The notes: a model not told the origin generated them from the sequence alone. A DNA stretch of 64,000 nt from Reyranella aquatilis (GCF_020880995.1 NZ_JAJISD010000001.1:744001-808000); one strand, 5' to 3'. Numbered from the stretch's first letter, positions 1 through 8,810 are shown. Numbers and translations are program-made.

Positions 1-506
1 GCTCCTCTGGCCTCGGAACCATCACCCATCTCACAGGGGAAGTGCTGACGCGCGCGGCCGGAATCCAGATGCAGCATTCGCCCTACAAGACCATCGTCGA
101 TGCGACGGGCGACGTGTTCGACGGCCGCATCCAGATGGTCTTCGATCCGTCCTTCGTACCGTATGCCAAGGCCGGCAAGGTGCGCGCCGCATTCGTCGAC
201 CAGCCGACGCGCATGGCGGACCTGCCGGACACGCCAACCGCAATAGAGGTCGGGCTCGACCTCAAGGGCTTCCGCGCGCGCAGCTGGTTCGGCCTGTTTG
301 CGCCGAAGGGAACGCCGGAGCCCGTGCTCAAGCGTCTCTCGGATGCTGCCGCCCAAGCTGCCGCCCTGCCCGAGATGAAGGAGAAACTGCTCCTCGTGGC
401 GCAGAACGTGGAGTATCAGTCCTACACGGACTTCGCGCGTCAGGTGCGGGACGATCAGGTCTACTTCGCCAATCTGCTGAAGGACCTCGATATCAGGCTG
501 GAGTAG
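1..506 (+). CDS. Bug-family tripartite tricarboxylate transporter substrate-binding protein, 5' truncated
   Basis: This is the C-terminal half of a periplasmic solute-binding protein of the Bug/TctC family, which delivers carboxylates to TctAB-type permeases. The reading frame is open from base 3 to the TAG at 504-506, so the gene begins before the window. The visible part starts SSGLGTITHLTGE, matching the family's conserved binding-loop region, and continues with the PYKTIVDA segment and the LPDTPTAIEVG and FGLFAPKGTPEPV blocks seen in nearly all Bug proteins. About 168 of the usual 320-330 residues are present. No permease gene is in view, as is common for orphan Bug genes. Ligand unknown. 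Confidence 0.9.
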   Translation, partial: SSGLGTITHLTGEVLTRAAGIQMQHSPYKTIVDATGDVFDGRIQMVFDPSFVPYAKAGKVRAAFVDQPTRMADLPDTPTAIEVGLDLKGFRARSWFGLFAPKGTPEPVLKRLSDAAAQAAALPEMKEKLLLVAQNVEYQSYTDFARQVRDDQVYFANLLKDLDIRLE

Positions 507-556
507 CTGCGGCGCCCTGTGAGAGAGTGCCGGTATCAGGAGACAGACGGAAGATC

Positions 557-2431
557 ATGGCCAAGCGCAAGACGGGAAAAGGCAACGGCAAGTCCAAGGC
601 TCAGGCCAAGCGCAAGGTCGCCGCCAAGGCGAAGAAGCCGGCCGGGCGTGTCGCGAAGAAGGCAGCTCCCAAGAAGGCCGCCTCCCCGAAGAAGGCCGTC
701 GCACCGAAGCCCCTTGCCCGGCCCGGCCAGCGGCGGCCGGTGAAGAGCCGGACCTCCGTCACGCGCCTCGCGCCGCCCCGTCCGGTGTCTCACAGGACCG
801 CGCTTGCCGCGCACAACATCTACGAGCGAGACCTCGACAGGACGCCGGCGAACTTCGCCGCACTGACGCCATTGCAGTTCATCGAGCGCACGGCGAGCGT
901 CTATCCCGACCATGTCGCCCTGGTTCACGGCGAGCGTCGCCAGAGCTGGGCCGAGACCTATGGACGCTGTCGCCGCCTCGCCTCGGCGCTGGTCAAGGTC
1001 GGCATTGGCATCGGCGACACGGTCGCGATCATGGCACCGAACATCCCGGAGATGTACGAGGCGCATTTCGGCGTGCCGATGACGGGCGCCGTGCTCAACT
1101 CCCTGAACACCCGCCTCGATGCGGCGATGGTCGCCTTCATCCTCGACCACAGCGAGACCAAGGTGCTGCTGGTCGATCGCGAATACCATCGCGTCGTCAC
1201 CGAGGCGCTGGCGATCGCCAAGGTTCAGCCGCTGGTCGTCGACATCGACGATCCCGCTTGCGACGACCGCGCCCAGATCGGCGATACGACCTGGGAAGAG
1301 TTCATCGCCGACGGCGATCCCGATTTCGCCTGGGCCTATCCGTCGGACGAGTGGAACGCGATCACGCTCAACTACACGTCGGGCACCACCGGCAATCCCA
1401 AGGGCGTCGTCTTCAGCCATCGCGGCGCCACGCTGTCGGCCTACGGAAACGCCACGCAATGGCCCATCGGCCTGCACCCGGTCTATCTCTGGACCCTGCC
1501 GATGTTCCACTGCAACGGCTGGTGCTTTCCCTGGACGCTGGCGCTGGTCGCGGGCACCAGCGTCTGCCTGCGCCGCGCTTCGGCCAAGACGATCTTCGAT
1601 GCCCTGGCCGACAGCGGCGTTACCCACATGTGCGGCGCGCCGATCATCATGCAGTTCATCATCGGCGCCACGCCGGCCGAACGGCGGACGTTGAAGCAGC
1701 GGGTCGAGTTCATGACCGCCGCCGCCCCGCCGCCAGCCGCCGTCCTCGAGGCGCTGGAGAAGGAAAACTTCAGGGTCACCCATGTCTACGGCCTCACCGA
1801 GGTCTATGGCCCGGCGACGATCTGTGCGTGGCACGAGGCCTGGGACTCGCTGCCGTCGCACGAGCGGGCACGGCTCAAGGCGCGCCAAGGCGTGCGCTAC
1901 ACGGCCGAGGACGGCGTCACCGTAATGAACCCGAAGACCATGAAGGAGGTGCCGCGCGACGGCACCACGATGGGCGAGGTGATGTTCCGCGGCAATCTGG
2001 TGATGAAGGGCTATCTCAAGAACCCGGCGGCCACGAAGGAGGCCTTCGACAAGGGCTGGTTCCATTCAGGCGACCTCGGCGTCCTGCATGAGGACGGCTA
2101 CATCGAACTGCGCGACCGTTCGAAGGACATCATCATCTCGGGCGGTGAGAACATCTCGACCATCGAGGTCGAGAGCGCGATCATCGCCCATCCCGCCGTG
2201 GCCAACGCCGCCGTGGTCGCCAAGCCCGACGAGAAATGGGGCGAGACGCCCTGCGCCTTCGTCATGCTGAAGCCGGGTGCGACGGCGACGGTCCAGGACA
2301 TCATCGCCCACTGCCGCGCCCATCTCGCCGGCTACAAGTGCCCCCGTCATGTCGTCTTCCGCGACCTGCCGATGACATCGACCGGCAAGGTGCAGAAATT
2401 CGTCCTGCGCGAATGGGCCAAGGCCGCCTGA
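557..2431 (+). CDS. Acyl-CoA synthetase (AMP-forming) with Lys/Ala-rich N-terminal tail
   Basis: A member of the ANL superfamily that activates a carboxylic acid to acyl-AMP and then acyl-CoA. Visible motifs in order are the P-loop YTSGTTGNPKGVV (about residue 275), the GLTEVYGP motif A5, the GWFHSGDLG adenylate-binding motif, the hinge DRSKDIIISGGENIS and the C-terminal catalytic lysine in TSTGKVQKF. The body resembles the medium-chain/methylmercaptopropionate (DmdB-like) ligase group; the substrate cannot be read from sequence. I chose ATG 557, preceded by AGGAG/GGAAG, rather than GTG 527. The first 60 or so residues are Lys, Ala and Pro rich and resemble a histone H1 tail; this is not part of the enzyme fold. 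A GTG at 785 without a clear ribosome site would remove the tail. Confidence 0.9.
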   Translation: MAKRKTGKGNGKSKAQAKRKVAAKAKKPAGRVAKKAAPKKAASPKKAVAPKPLARPGQRRPVKSRTSVTRLAPPRPVSHRTALAAHNIYERDLDRTPANFAALTPLQFIERTASVYPDHVALVHGERRQSWAETYGRCRRLASALVKVGIGIGDTVAIMAPNIPEMYEAHFGVPMTGAVLNSLNTRLDAAMVAFILDHSETKVLLVDREYHRVVTEALAIAKVQPLVVDIDDPACDDRAQIGDTTWEEFIADGDPDFAWAYPSDEWNAITLNYTSGTTGNPKGVVFSHRGATLSAYGNATQWPIGLHPVYLWTLPMFHCNGWCFPWTLALVAGTSVCLRRASAKTIFDALADSGVTHMCGAPIIMQFIIGATPAERRTLKQRVEFMTAAAPPPAAVLEALEKENFRVTHVYGLTEVYGPATICAWHEAWDSLPSHERARLKARQGVRYTAEDGVTVMNPKTMKEVPRDGTTMGEVMFRGNLVMKGYLKNPAATKEAFDKGWFHSGDLGVLHEDGYIELRDRSKDIIISGGENISTIEVESAIIAHPAVANAAVVAKPDEKWGETPCAFVMLKPGATATVQDIIAHCRAHLAGYKCPRHVVFRDLPMTSTGKVQKFVLREWAKAA

Positions 2432-2499
2432 CGCCGCACTCGCGCCGGCCATCGCAAACCATCGCGCCGCCACAATCGGCGGGCTAGTTTCTGGTTCCC

Positions 2500-3858
2500 A
2501 TGGCCGGCGAAGCAACGCTCATCGTGACGACCCGCAGCGGCGTGCGCCCGCTCGGCGTGCGCGGCGAGCCCCTGCACAATGCGGCACCGCAATTGCGACG
2601 CGTGGTCCGCCGCCGGCTGGGCGATGCCGCTGCAGACCTGCTGGCCGATCCGCAGCTCCATGAAAGCGATCAGGGCATCGACTGGTATGCGGACTGGTCC
2701 GGCCCCGTCCGCCCCGTCACCGAGCTGCCCGCGGCCGAGCGTGACTCGGTGCTAGCGAAGATCGAGGCCACGCTCGCGGAGATCCGGCGCCTGGGCGACA
2801 TGCTGGCGGGGCATGGACCGAAGGAAGAGACCGGCGTCGTCGGCCTTTCCCTGAAGCTCGCGGCCCGCGCACCTTCTCCGGCCTTTGTTTTCCTGGTCGG
2901 CGACCGTCCGGTGATCGTCGCCTGGGGCTACGAAAAGGAAGCGGCCAGCGCGCTGTTGCCGCTGGCGCTGCCGCGCGTACCCGACCGACCCGCACCGGAG
3001 TTGAGAGCACCCGAGCGACGCCCGGTGCTGGAAGCCGCGCAGGTGGCACCCCGCACCGTCCCGGCCATCGTTCCCGCCAGCGTGCCATGGTGGCGAACCC
3101 TCGCCGTGGCGCTGCCGCTGCTGCTCCTGCTGCTGGGTGGAGCCTGGTTGCTGCGCGGGCTGCTGCCGGTGGCACCCGACGTCGCCATCGCCACGCGCGA
3201 GGGACCGCCGGCGCCGCCGCCGCTCGAGGCGCCGCCGGATCCGGTGCCGGCCCTGAAGGCCGCCTATTCGACCGAGCAGTCGCGCGAACGGGTGCTGAAG
3301 GTGGAACTCGCACTAGCCGAGGCGGAACTGAAGAAGCGCATCGCCGACTGCAAGCCGCCGGAACCGCCCAAGCCGCCGCAGGTCGCCGCCGCGCCGCCGC
3401 CGATGATCCCGCCGGCCCCGAAGCCCGCGCCGCCCAAGGCCACGCCCCAACCCGCGCCGCAGCCGCGCAATCCCGGCGACGATCGTCTGCGCCTGCCGAA
3501 CGCTCCGACAAACGACTACTCCTTCATGCAGGGCTGCTGGCGAACCGACCCTTTCCGTCACGAGGCATTGCAGCTGCAGCCGGGAGTCTCGTCCTACTGC
3601 TTCGATGCGAGCGGCGCGGGCCAGCTCGAATGGCGGCGCGGCCGCACCGCCTGCCGGACACGCGCCCAGGCCCGCTTCGAGGGGACGGTGCTGCGTCTGC
3701 GCGACGCCGATTCGACCTGCAACGACGGGTCTCGCTGGTTTTCGGACCAGCTCGTCTGCCATCGCGGCTCCGACAACGTCGCCGTGTGCAGCGGCCAGTC
3801 GCGCAATGCCTACGGGGCGCCCGTGACCTGGTCGGTCAACCTGCACAAGCTGAACTGA
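2500..3858 (+). CDS. Membrane-anchored protein of unknown function with Cys-rich C-terminal domain
   Basis: Not recognised with certainty. The 452-residue protein has a cytoplasmic-type N-terminal half (1-195), one strong hydrophobic segment (about 197-222, WWRTLAVALPLLLLLLGGAW), a charged helical stretch likely to be a coiled coil (about 250-285), a Pro/Lys/Ala-rich linker (about 286-325) and a C-terminal domain (about 343-452). That domain starts FMQGCWRTDP and holds six or more cysteines, consistent with a disulfide-bonded periplasmic domain. The architecture recalls SrfA-type proteins of srfABC operons, but no srfB or srfC lies nearby, so this is only a weak suggestion. It stands alone between the ligase and azlC. 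Confidence 0.7.
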   Translation: MAGEATLIVTTRSGVRPLGVRGEPLHNAAPQLRRVVRRRLGDAAADLLADPQLHESDQGIDWYADWSGPVRPVTELPAAERDSVLAKIEATLAEIRRLGDMLAGHGPKEETGVVGLSLKLAARAPSPAFVFLVGDRPVIVAWGYEKEAASALLPLALPRVPDRPAPELRAPERRPVLEAAQVAPRTVPAIVPASVPWWRTLAVALPLLLLLLGGAWLLRGLLPVAPDVAIATREGPPAPPPLEAPPDPVPALKAAYSTEQSRERVLKVELALAEAELKKRIADCKPPEPPKPPQVAAAPPPMIPPAPKPAPPKATPQPAPQPRNPGDDRLRLPNAPTNDYSFMQGCWRTDPFRHEALQLQPGVSSYCFDASGAGQLEWRRGRTACRTRAQARFEGTVLRLRDADSTCNDGSRWFSDQLVCHRGSDNVAVCSGQSRNAYGAPVTWSVNLHKLN

Positions 3859-3873
3859 CCCAGTTCATGCGCG

Positions 3874-3890
3874 ACTGAGTTAAACTCGGT
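3874..3890. promoter_or_regulatory. Imperfect palindrome upstream of azlCD, possible operator
   Basis: ACTGAGTTAAACTCGGT is a 17-bp near-palindrome with a perfect 11-bp core, GAGTT-A-AACTC. It lies about 52 bp before the azlC start and after the stop of the preceding gene. An Lrp- or TetR-type site is possible. No regulator gene is adjacent. Confidence 0.3.
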
Positions 3891-3941
3891 TCCTGCCGCA
3901 GCGCCCCTGCCCTAGATTGCGCGCCGTTTCCTCATTACCCG

Positions 3942-4679
3942 GTGGCAGTTTCAGTGTCCCTTTCCGCGCGCGTGACGTGGCGCAGTTTCCAGGCCGGCGC
4001 CCTGCGCATGATCCTGCCGGGCCTCGCATCCCTGCCTTTCGGAATTGGCTTCGGCGTCGCCGCCGCGCAGAAGGGCCTCAGCGCCTTCGAGACCACGCTG
4101 ATGAGCTTCACCGTCATGGCCGGCACCAGCCAGATGGTGGCGCTCGATATCTGGGCCCAGCCCCTGCCGCTGATGGCCCTCGCGGTTTCGGTGTTCGTGG
4201 CCAACCTGCGCTACTTCGTGATGGGCGCCGCGCTGCAGCCTCACCTTCCGCATCTTCCGTGGTGGCTGCAGCCGCCGGTCTGGTACGTGACAGTCGACCA
4301 GAACTGGGCGGTCAACATCGCGGAGTATCGACGCGGCCACGGCGACCTCGGCAAATTCCTCGGCGGCGGTTGCGTGATGGCCTGCATCTGGTCGGGCTCG
4401 ACTCTCGCAGGCCATCTCGCCGCGGGCGGTATCCTTTCCGATCCCACGATGGCCAAGCGGCTGGGCCTCGACTTCGTGGGCGTGGCCGTGTTCGTCGTGG
4501 TGGCGACGATCCTGTTCCGCGGCAAGCGCGACATTGCACCGTGGATGGTGGCGATCGCCGCGGCCTTCGCCGCCAGATGGCTGATCGGCGGCAACTGGTA
4601 CATCGTGATCGGCGGCCTGGCCGGCGGGGTGTTCGGCGCACTGCGCGATCTCGGGAAAGACGATGTCCGCCAGTCCTGA
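3942..4679 (+). CDS. azlC: AzlC family branched-chain amino acid exporter, large subunit
   Basis: Inner-membrane protein of the AzlCD two-component efflux system, which exports branched-chain amino acids or analogues. The sequence has about seven hydrophobic segments. The conserved N-terminal block LPGLASLPFGIGFGVAA is followed by the AGTSQMVALD segment and VANLRYFVMGA, all characteristic of AzlC. Its 245 residues match the family. The GTG at 3942 is used as start; the ribosome site is weak and GTG 3954 is also possible. The gene overlaps azlD by 17 bp, so the two are translationally coupled. Confidence 0.88.
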   Translation: MAVSVSLSARVTWRSFQAGALRMILPGLASLPFGIGFGVAAAQKGLSAFETTLMSFTVMAGTSQMVALDIWAQPLPLMALAVSVFVANLRYFVMGAALQPHLPHLPWWLQPPVWYVTVDQNWAVNIAEYRRGHGDLGKFLGGGCVMACIWSGSTLAGHLAAGGILSDPTMAKRLGLDFVGVAVFVVVATILFRGKRDIAPWMVAIAAAFAARWLIGGNWYIVIGGLAGGVFGALRDLGKDDVRQS

Positions 4680-4971
4680 GAACCTGATCGCCATCTTCGT
4701 CATGGCCCTCGCGGCGATGGCGGCGAAGGGCGGCGGCTTCATCGCCATGCGATGGCTCGGCCGCCATCGCTTCGTGACCGCCCTGCTCGATCACGCCCCG
4801 GGCGCGGTGCTGGTGTCGGCCGCCGTCGTGCCGCTGGCACAAACGGGCGGCGCGTTCGTGGTGGGAGCCGTCGTCGCCGCCGTGCTCACCCGCAAGGTCG
4901 GAGGGTTTACCCCCGGCCTGTTCGGTGGCGTCGGCGCCGTGGCGCTGGCCCGCTGGGCGGGCCTCGCCTGA
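4663..4971 (+). CDS. azlD: AzlD family branched-chain amino acid exporter, small subunit
   Basis: A 102-residue protein with three to four hydrophobic helices, the small partner of AzlC. The LLDHAPGAVLVSAAVVPLA segment and C-terminal glycine-rich helix fit the AzlD family. Its ATG lies inside azlC, which is the usual arrangement of this pair and supports one transcript and one complex. Confidence 0.85.
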   Translation: MSASPENLIAIFVMALAAMAAKGGGFIAMRWLGRHRFVTALLDHAPGAVLVSAAVVPLAQTGGAFVVGAVVAAVLTRKVGGFTPGLFGGVGAVALARWAGLA

Positions 4972-4992
4972 ACTGCTGGATGACGACGGACG

Positions 4993-5172
4993 TCAGTGCG
5001 ACGTGTCGGGCTCGCTGAGACGGACAATCTCGTCCTTGATCATGAGCTTCCGCTTCTTGAGGCTGCAGATTGCATCGTCGTCGGGATGCGGCCTCGCGTT
5101 TTCCTTGTGAATCGCCTGCTCGAGAACAGCGTGCTTGTTCTTCAGTGCTTCGATGTGGTCCACGGTGCTCAT
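4993..5172 (-). CDS. YdcH-like (DUF465) small coiled-coil protein
   Basis: A 59-residue protein of the YdcH/DUF465 family: one long charged helical hairpin with the family ending in the LKKRKLMIKDEIVRL block. Its molecular role is not known. I start it at ATG 5172 (MSTVDHIEALKNKH), which has a good GGAGG site about 10 bp upstream, instead of the longer reading from 5226. A second YdcH-like gene sits at 5981-6205, on the other strand. Confidence 0.85.
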   Translation of the reverse strand: MSTVDHIEALKNKHAVLEQAIHKENARPHPDDDAICSLKKRKLMIKDEIVRLSEPDTSH

Positions 5173-5322
5173 AGTCGGATACCTCCGAGTTTGTTTGCGA
5201 GGACAGCAGAAGTCTGACTCTGACATTGGGCGGAGTCACGTCGAATCAACCCGTGAAGCGACCGGCCGGCGAAGATTGTGCATAACCGTCGCTTCGGTCA
5301 GCGACCGCCAACGATCCGCAAC

Positions 5323-5886
5323 TCAGGCCGCGAGGCCCACGGCCTCCGCCACCTCGGGCGCCGCAAGCGCGGGAAAGGTCGCGCGCATCAAGGTCGCGAC
5401 AGCCTTGCGATCCTTCTCGTCGGGTATGACGCCGAGACAAACGGCGTAGACGCCGAGATTGCCGACGGCCGCCCGCAGGCGCTTCTCTGGCGAACGATCG
5501 CGATCGGCCGGCGGCGTGTGCAGCCCGGCGAGCTTGAGTTGCTCCGCGTGCTCGGCCGCCAGTTCCGCGTCGGCAACGCGCCGGCGCACGGCATCCACCG
5601 TTTCGGGCAAGGCACCCGGCCAGCTCCGGTCCTTGAGTCGGCGCCGCATCTCGCGCAGCGGCTTCACGACCTCCGACTGCCAGGCATCGCTGGCGGCGAG
5701 GATCGAGCGCAGCCGCTCGGCCGTCAGCGTCGGCCGCCCCGAGGCGCCCAGCCAGCAGCAGAACAGCAGGACGTTGACGTCGCAGCCGCGCCGCTCCTGC
5801 AGATCGAGGCACGCTTCCGCCACGCCCTCGCCGGCGTAGAGCTCGAGCGAGAAGTTCCAGAACGGATGGGGGAGAAAGTCCGACAC
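5323..5886 (-). CDS. TIGR02444/DUF2390 family protein
   Basis: A 187-residue soluble protein of the TIGR02444 family, found widely in proteobacteria and without a known function. The N-terminal signature HPFWNFSLELYAGEGVAEACL, the CDVNVLLFCCWLGASG block and the WQSEVVKPLREMRRRLK helix are the family hallmarks. It is flanked by two unrelated-strand YdcH-like genes. No catalytic motif is visible. Confidence 0.82.
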   Translation of the reverse strand: MSDFLPHPFWNFSLELYAGEGVAEACLDLQERRGCDVNVLLFCCWLGASGRPTLTAERLRSILAASDAWQSEVVKPLREMRRRLKDRSWPGALPETVDAVRRRVADAELAAEHAEQLKLAGLHTPPADRDRSPEKRLRAAVGNLGVYAVCLGVIPDEKDRKAVATLMRATFPALAAPEVAEAVGLAA

Positions 5887-5980
5887 GGTTGGTTGGCCTT
5901 TGGGCGCTTCCCTTTGCGCGGGCTACGGGGTACACGGCCGGGAGCGACGTGGCTAGCCTGCCTGGACGAGTGCGCCCCGC

Positions 5981-6205
5981 ATGAATGACCTGACGTCGTC
6001 GGACCCGCCGGACGCCGAGACCATCAAGGCCAAGCTGGAGGCCCTGAAGAGCGAGCATCGCGACCTCGACGAGGTGATCGATCGCCTGATCGAAAAGCCG
6101 CCGTTCGACCAGCTGCAGCTCCAGCGGCTCAAGAAGCGCAAGCTCGGCCTGAAGGACCAGATCCTGCGGCTGGAAAGCCGGCTCATTCCCGATATCATCG
6201 CCTGA
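5981..6205 (+). CDS. YdcH-like (DUF465) small coiled-coil protein
   Basis: A 74-residue DUF465 protein. The C-terminal [18 protein letters not shown] block matches the first YdcH-like protein at 4993-5172, so the window has two paralogues less than 1 kb apart. It lies seven bases before purE on the same strand and may be cotranscribed with it. Confidence 0.85.
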   Translation: MNDLTSSDPPDAETIKAKLEALKSEHRDLDEVIDRLIEKPPFDQLQLQRLKKRKLGLKDQILRLESRLIPDIIA

Positions 6206-6212
6206 GAAGAGC

Positions 6213-6746
6213 ATGGCCACGAAAACAACAAAACGCCGCCCTGCCGCCAGGCCGGCGGTCGGCCTCATCATGGGCAGCCAGTCCGACTGGTCGACCATGC
6301 GTCACGCCGCCGAGACGCTGGAGGCGCTGGGCGTCCCGTTCGAAGCGCGCATTATTTCCGCGCACCGGACCCCGAAACGCATGATGGACTACTCTGCCAG
6401 CGCCAAGGGGCGCGGCTTGCAGGTCATCATCGCGGGCGCGGGCGGTGCCGCCCACCTTCCCGGCATGACGGCCGCCATGACTCCTCTGCCCGTTCTGGGC
6501 GTCCCGGTGGAAAGCGCCGCCCTGAAGGGGCAGGACAGCCTTCTTTCTATTGTCCAGATGCCTGCGGGCATACCGGTCGGAACACTCGCCATCGGCCGCG
6601 CGGGAGCGATCAATTCGGCTCTTCTGGCAGCCTCCATCGTCGGTCTTGGCAACGCCAAAATCATGGCCGCTGTCGAAGCGTGGCGGACCCGCCAGACGGC
6701 AGCTGTCGCGAAGCTTCCCACAGACGACTCCCCGGCCCACCGCTGA
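6213..6746 (+). CDS. purE: N5-carboxyaminoimidazole ribonucleotide mutase PurE
   Basis: Class I PurE converts N5-CAIR to CAIR in de novo purine synthesis, working after PurK. The phosphate-binding GSQSDW (about residue 21), the catalytic-histidine motif SAHRTP (about 49) and the [11 protein letters not shown] loop (about 76) are intact. The protein is 177 residues with a short basic N-terminal extension ([11 protein letters not shown]). The stop overlaps the purK start (TGATG), typical of the purEK operon. Confidence 0.95.
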   Translation: MATKTTKRRPAARPAVGLIMGSQSDWSTMRHAAETLEALGVPFEARIISAHRTPKRMMDYSASAKGRGLQVIIAGAGGAAHLPGMTAAMTPLPVLGVPVESAALKGQDSLLSIVQMPAGIPVGTLAIGRAGAINSALLAASIVGLGNAKIMAAVEAWRTRQTAAVAKLPTDDSPAHR

Positions 6747-7849
6747 TGGCGGCCGCTCCTCCTCTCCCGCCGGGATCGACCATCGGCATCCTGGGCGGCG
6801 GCCAGTTGGGGCGCATGACGGCGCTTGCCGCGGCCCGCCTGGGCTACCGCTGCATCGTCTATGCCCCGGACGAAGATCCGATCGCCGCGCTGGTCTGCGC
6901 CGGCCATGTCCGTGGGGCCTACGACGACGTCGAGGCCCTAGCCCGGTTCGCGGCCCAGGTGGACGTCGTCACCTATGAGTTCGAGAACGTCCCCGAAGGC
7001 GCCGTGCTGGAATGCGAGAAGCTGAAGCCGGTCCGGCCGGGCGTTAAGCCCATCCATTTCGCCCAGCATCGCCTCCGTGAGAAGGATTTCCTGCGCAAGC
7101 TCGGGATCGGCACGGCCGACTACCAGCCCATCCGCTCCGAGGCCGACATCGCCGCCGCCACCGCACTGCCCGGCATCCTCAAGACCTGCACCGAGGGGTA
7201 TGACGGCAAGGGCCAGGCGCGCGTGACGGACAGGGCGGGACTGGCCGCCGCCTGGGACAAGCTCGGCCGGCGGGAATGCATCCTCGAAGCCATGGTCGAT
7301 TTCGAGTGCGAGGTCTCCGCCATCGTCGCCCGGGGGCTCGACGGCGCCACGCGCTGCTTCCCGATCGGCATCAACGGCCATCGCGACGGGATCCTGCGCA
7401 CCACCACCGTGCCGTCAGGCCTGCCGGCGGCAACGCTCGCCACGGCCGAGCGCTTCGGAATCGAACTGGCGCAGGGCCTCAATCTCGTGGGTCTGGTGGC
7501 GCTGGAAATGTTCGTGACGAAGGATGGACGCGTGCTGGCCAACGAGATGGCGCCGCGGCCGCACAACTCCGGTCACTGGACCATGGACGCCTGCGCCACC
7601 AGCCAGTTCGAGCAGCTGGTCCGCGCCATCTGCGGCCTGCCGCTGGGGCCGGTCGACGTGCTGGCGCCGTCGCGCATGGAGAACCTGATCGGCGACGAGG
7701 CCAACGGCTGGCCCCGCTACCTCGCCGAGCCGACGGCCCGGCTGCATCTCTACGGCAAGGCGGAAGCCCGCCCCGGCCGCAAGATGGGACACGTCACCTA
7801 CGTGCTGCCGGGCGTGCTGCCGCCCTCTTCGGGTTCGTCCAGGACCTGA
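6746..7849 (+). CDS. purK: 5-(carboxyamino)imidazole ribonucleotide synthase PurK
   Basis: ATP-grasp enzyme that makes N5-CAIR from AIR, ATP and bicarbonate and hands it to PurE. ATG 6746 overlaps the purE stop and yields [24 protein letters not shown], with the GGGQLGRM nucleotide-fold motif. TYEFENVP and the metal-binding NEMAPRPHNSGHWT block are present. Length is 367 residues. The last 56 bp overlap, tail to tail, the 3' end of the coq9-family gene on the other strand. Confidence 0.95.
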   Translation: MAAAPPLPPGSTIGILGGGQLGRMTALAAARLGYRCIVYAPDEDPIAALVCAGHVRGAYDDVEALARFAAQVDVVTYEFENVPEGAVLECEKLKPVRPGVKPIHFAQHRLREKDFLRKLGIGTADYQPIRSEADIAAATALPGILKTCTEGYDGKGQARVTDRAGLAAAWDKLGRRECILEAMVDFECEVSAIVARGLDGATRCFPIGINGHRDGILRTTTVPSGLPAATLATAERFGIELAQGLNLVGLVALEMFVTKDGRVLANEMAPRPHNSGHWTMDACATSQFEQLVRAICGLPLGPVDVLAPSRMENLIGDEANGWPRYLAEPTARLHLYGKAEARPGRKMGHVTYVLPGVLPPSSGSSRT

Positions 7850-8456
7850 CCTGCCCCTTGAGCTTCTCGATCCGCATCACGTCGTCGATGCGTCGGTCGA
7901 GGAAGGCCCAGGTGGCCTCGGCGTCGGGCGAGCGGTCGTTCAGCCAGTAGAGCAGGGTCGAGGAATAGACGCCGGCCAGGGTCGCGCGCTTGGTGTAGAA
8001 ATTGAAGTCGGTGCTGGTGTCGCCCGCCGCGTACCACATGGCGTCCACAGTCCCGTAGAGCAGCTTCATGGCCAGCGGGGCATTGAAGGGCAGCGACAGC
8101 AGGGAAAGCGCCCGCCGTGCCGCTTCGCGCTGTCCGGCATGACGCTCCAGGCGGATGCGGACGGCGGCCTTGATGCGATCGCGGATCTTGAGGGCGATGA
8201 CGCCCTCCTTCTCCATATCCTCGACCATGCGCATGTCCGATCGCCGGCTGAGATAGGCGAGGACATCGAGAGGCCCGCCGGGAAACAGCCTCTCCCCCTC
8301 GCCGGCCGGCAGATCGAGGCCCCGCGCGGCGCTGGCGAGGGCCGCCCGCGTCCAGCCGTCGAAGCTCGCCTCGGAGGCAAGAGCGTCGGCCAGGCGGTCC
8401 CTCAGCAGGGCATCCGGGTCATTTCCCGCAAAATCGGGGGTTTTCTGCTCATCCAT
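7794..8456 (-). CDS. coq9: COQ9 family protein (ubiquinone biosynthesis accessory, rpsU-divergent)
   Basis: A TetR-like-fold lipid-binding protein of the COQ9 family, which in eukaryotes helps the COQ7 hydroxylation step. Blocks typical of the family are LFPGGPLDVLAYLSRRSD, the helix RRALSLLSLPFNAPLAMKL and DAMWYAAGDTSTDFNFYTKR, the last being the diagnostic substrate-pocket region. The ATG at 8456 (MDEQKTPDF) is preferred over the upstream 8492 reading. The gene is divergent from rpsU, the arrangement that gave the bacterial family its older name. Confidence 0.9.
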   Translation of the reverse strand: MDEQKTPDFAGNDPDALLRDRLADALASEASFDGWTRAALASAARGLDLPAGEGERLFPGGPLDVLAYLSRRSDMRMVEDMEKEGVIALKIRDRIKAAVRIRLERHAGQREAARRALSLLSLPFNAPLAMKLLYGTVDAMWYAAGDTSTDFNFYTKRATLAGVYSSTLLYWLNDRSPDAEATWAFLDRRIDDVMRIEKLKGQVRSWTNPKRAAARPAARR

Positions 8457-8580
8457 GACGTGGAATATAGGGGTCAATCGGGGGGTTCCCAAGGGTATCG
8501 CCCTGTGATACCTACGCCGCCTCTGAATTCAGGCCCCGGTCAATCCGCGGGGCAAGCCGCATTGGAAGGAAGCGATCGAA

Positions 8581-8784
8581 GTGCAGGTTCTCGTTCGTGA
8601 AAACAACGTCGATCAGGCGCTGCGCGTCCTGAAGAAGAAGATGCAGCGCGAAGGTATCTTCCGCGAGATGAAGCTCCGCCGTAATTACGAGAAGCCCTCC
8701 GAGCGCCGCGCCCGTGAGCGCGCCGAGGCCATCCGCCGCACCCGCAAGCTGATGCGCAAGCGCATGGAGCGCGAGGGCTACTAG
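8581..8784 (+). CDS. rpsU: 30S ribosomal protein S21
   Basis: A 67-residue basic ribosomal protein ([20 protein letters not shown]) with the Arg/Lys-rich helical tail of bacterial S21; it assists initiation on the 30S subunit. It starts with GTG at 8581, preceded by GGAAGGA. A strong intrinsic terminator follows at 8811. Confidence 0.97.
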   Translation: MQVLVRENNVDQALRVLKKKMQREGIFREMKLRRNYEKPSERRARERAEAIRRTRKLMRKRMEREGY

Positions 8785-8810
8785 TCCTCTCTCCTCGCAC
8801 GAGACGACAA

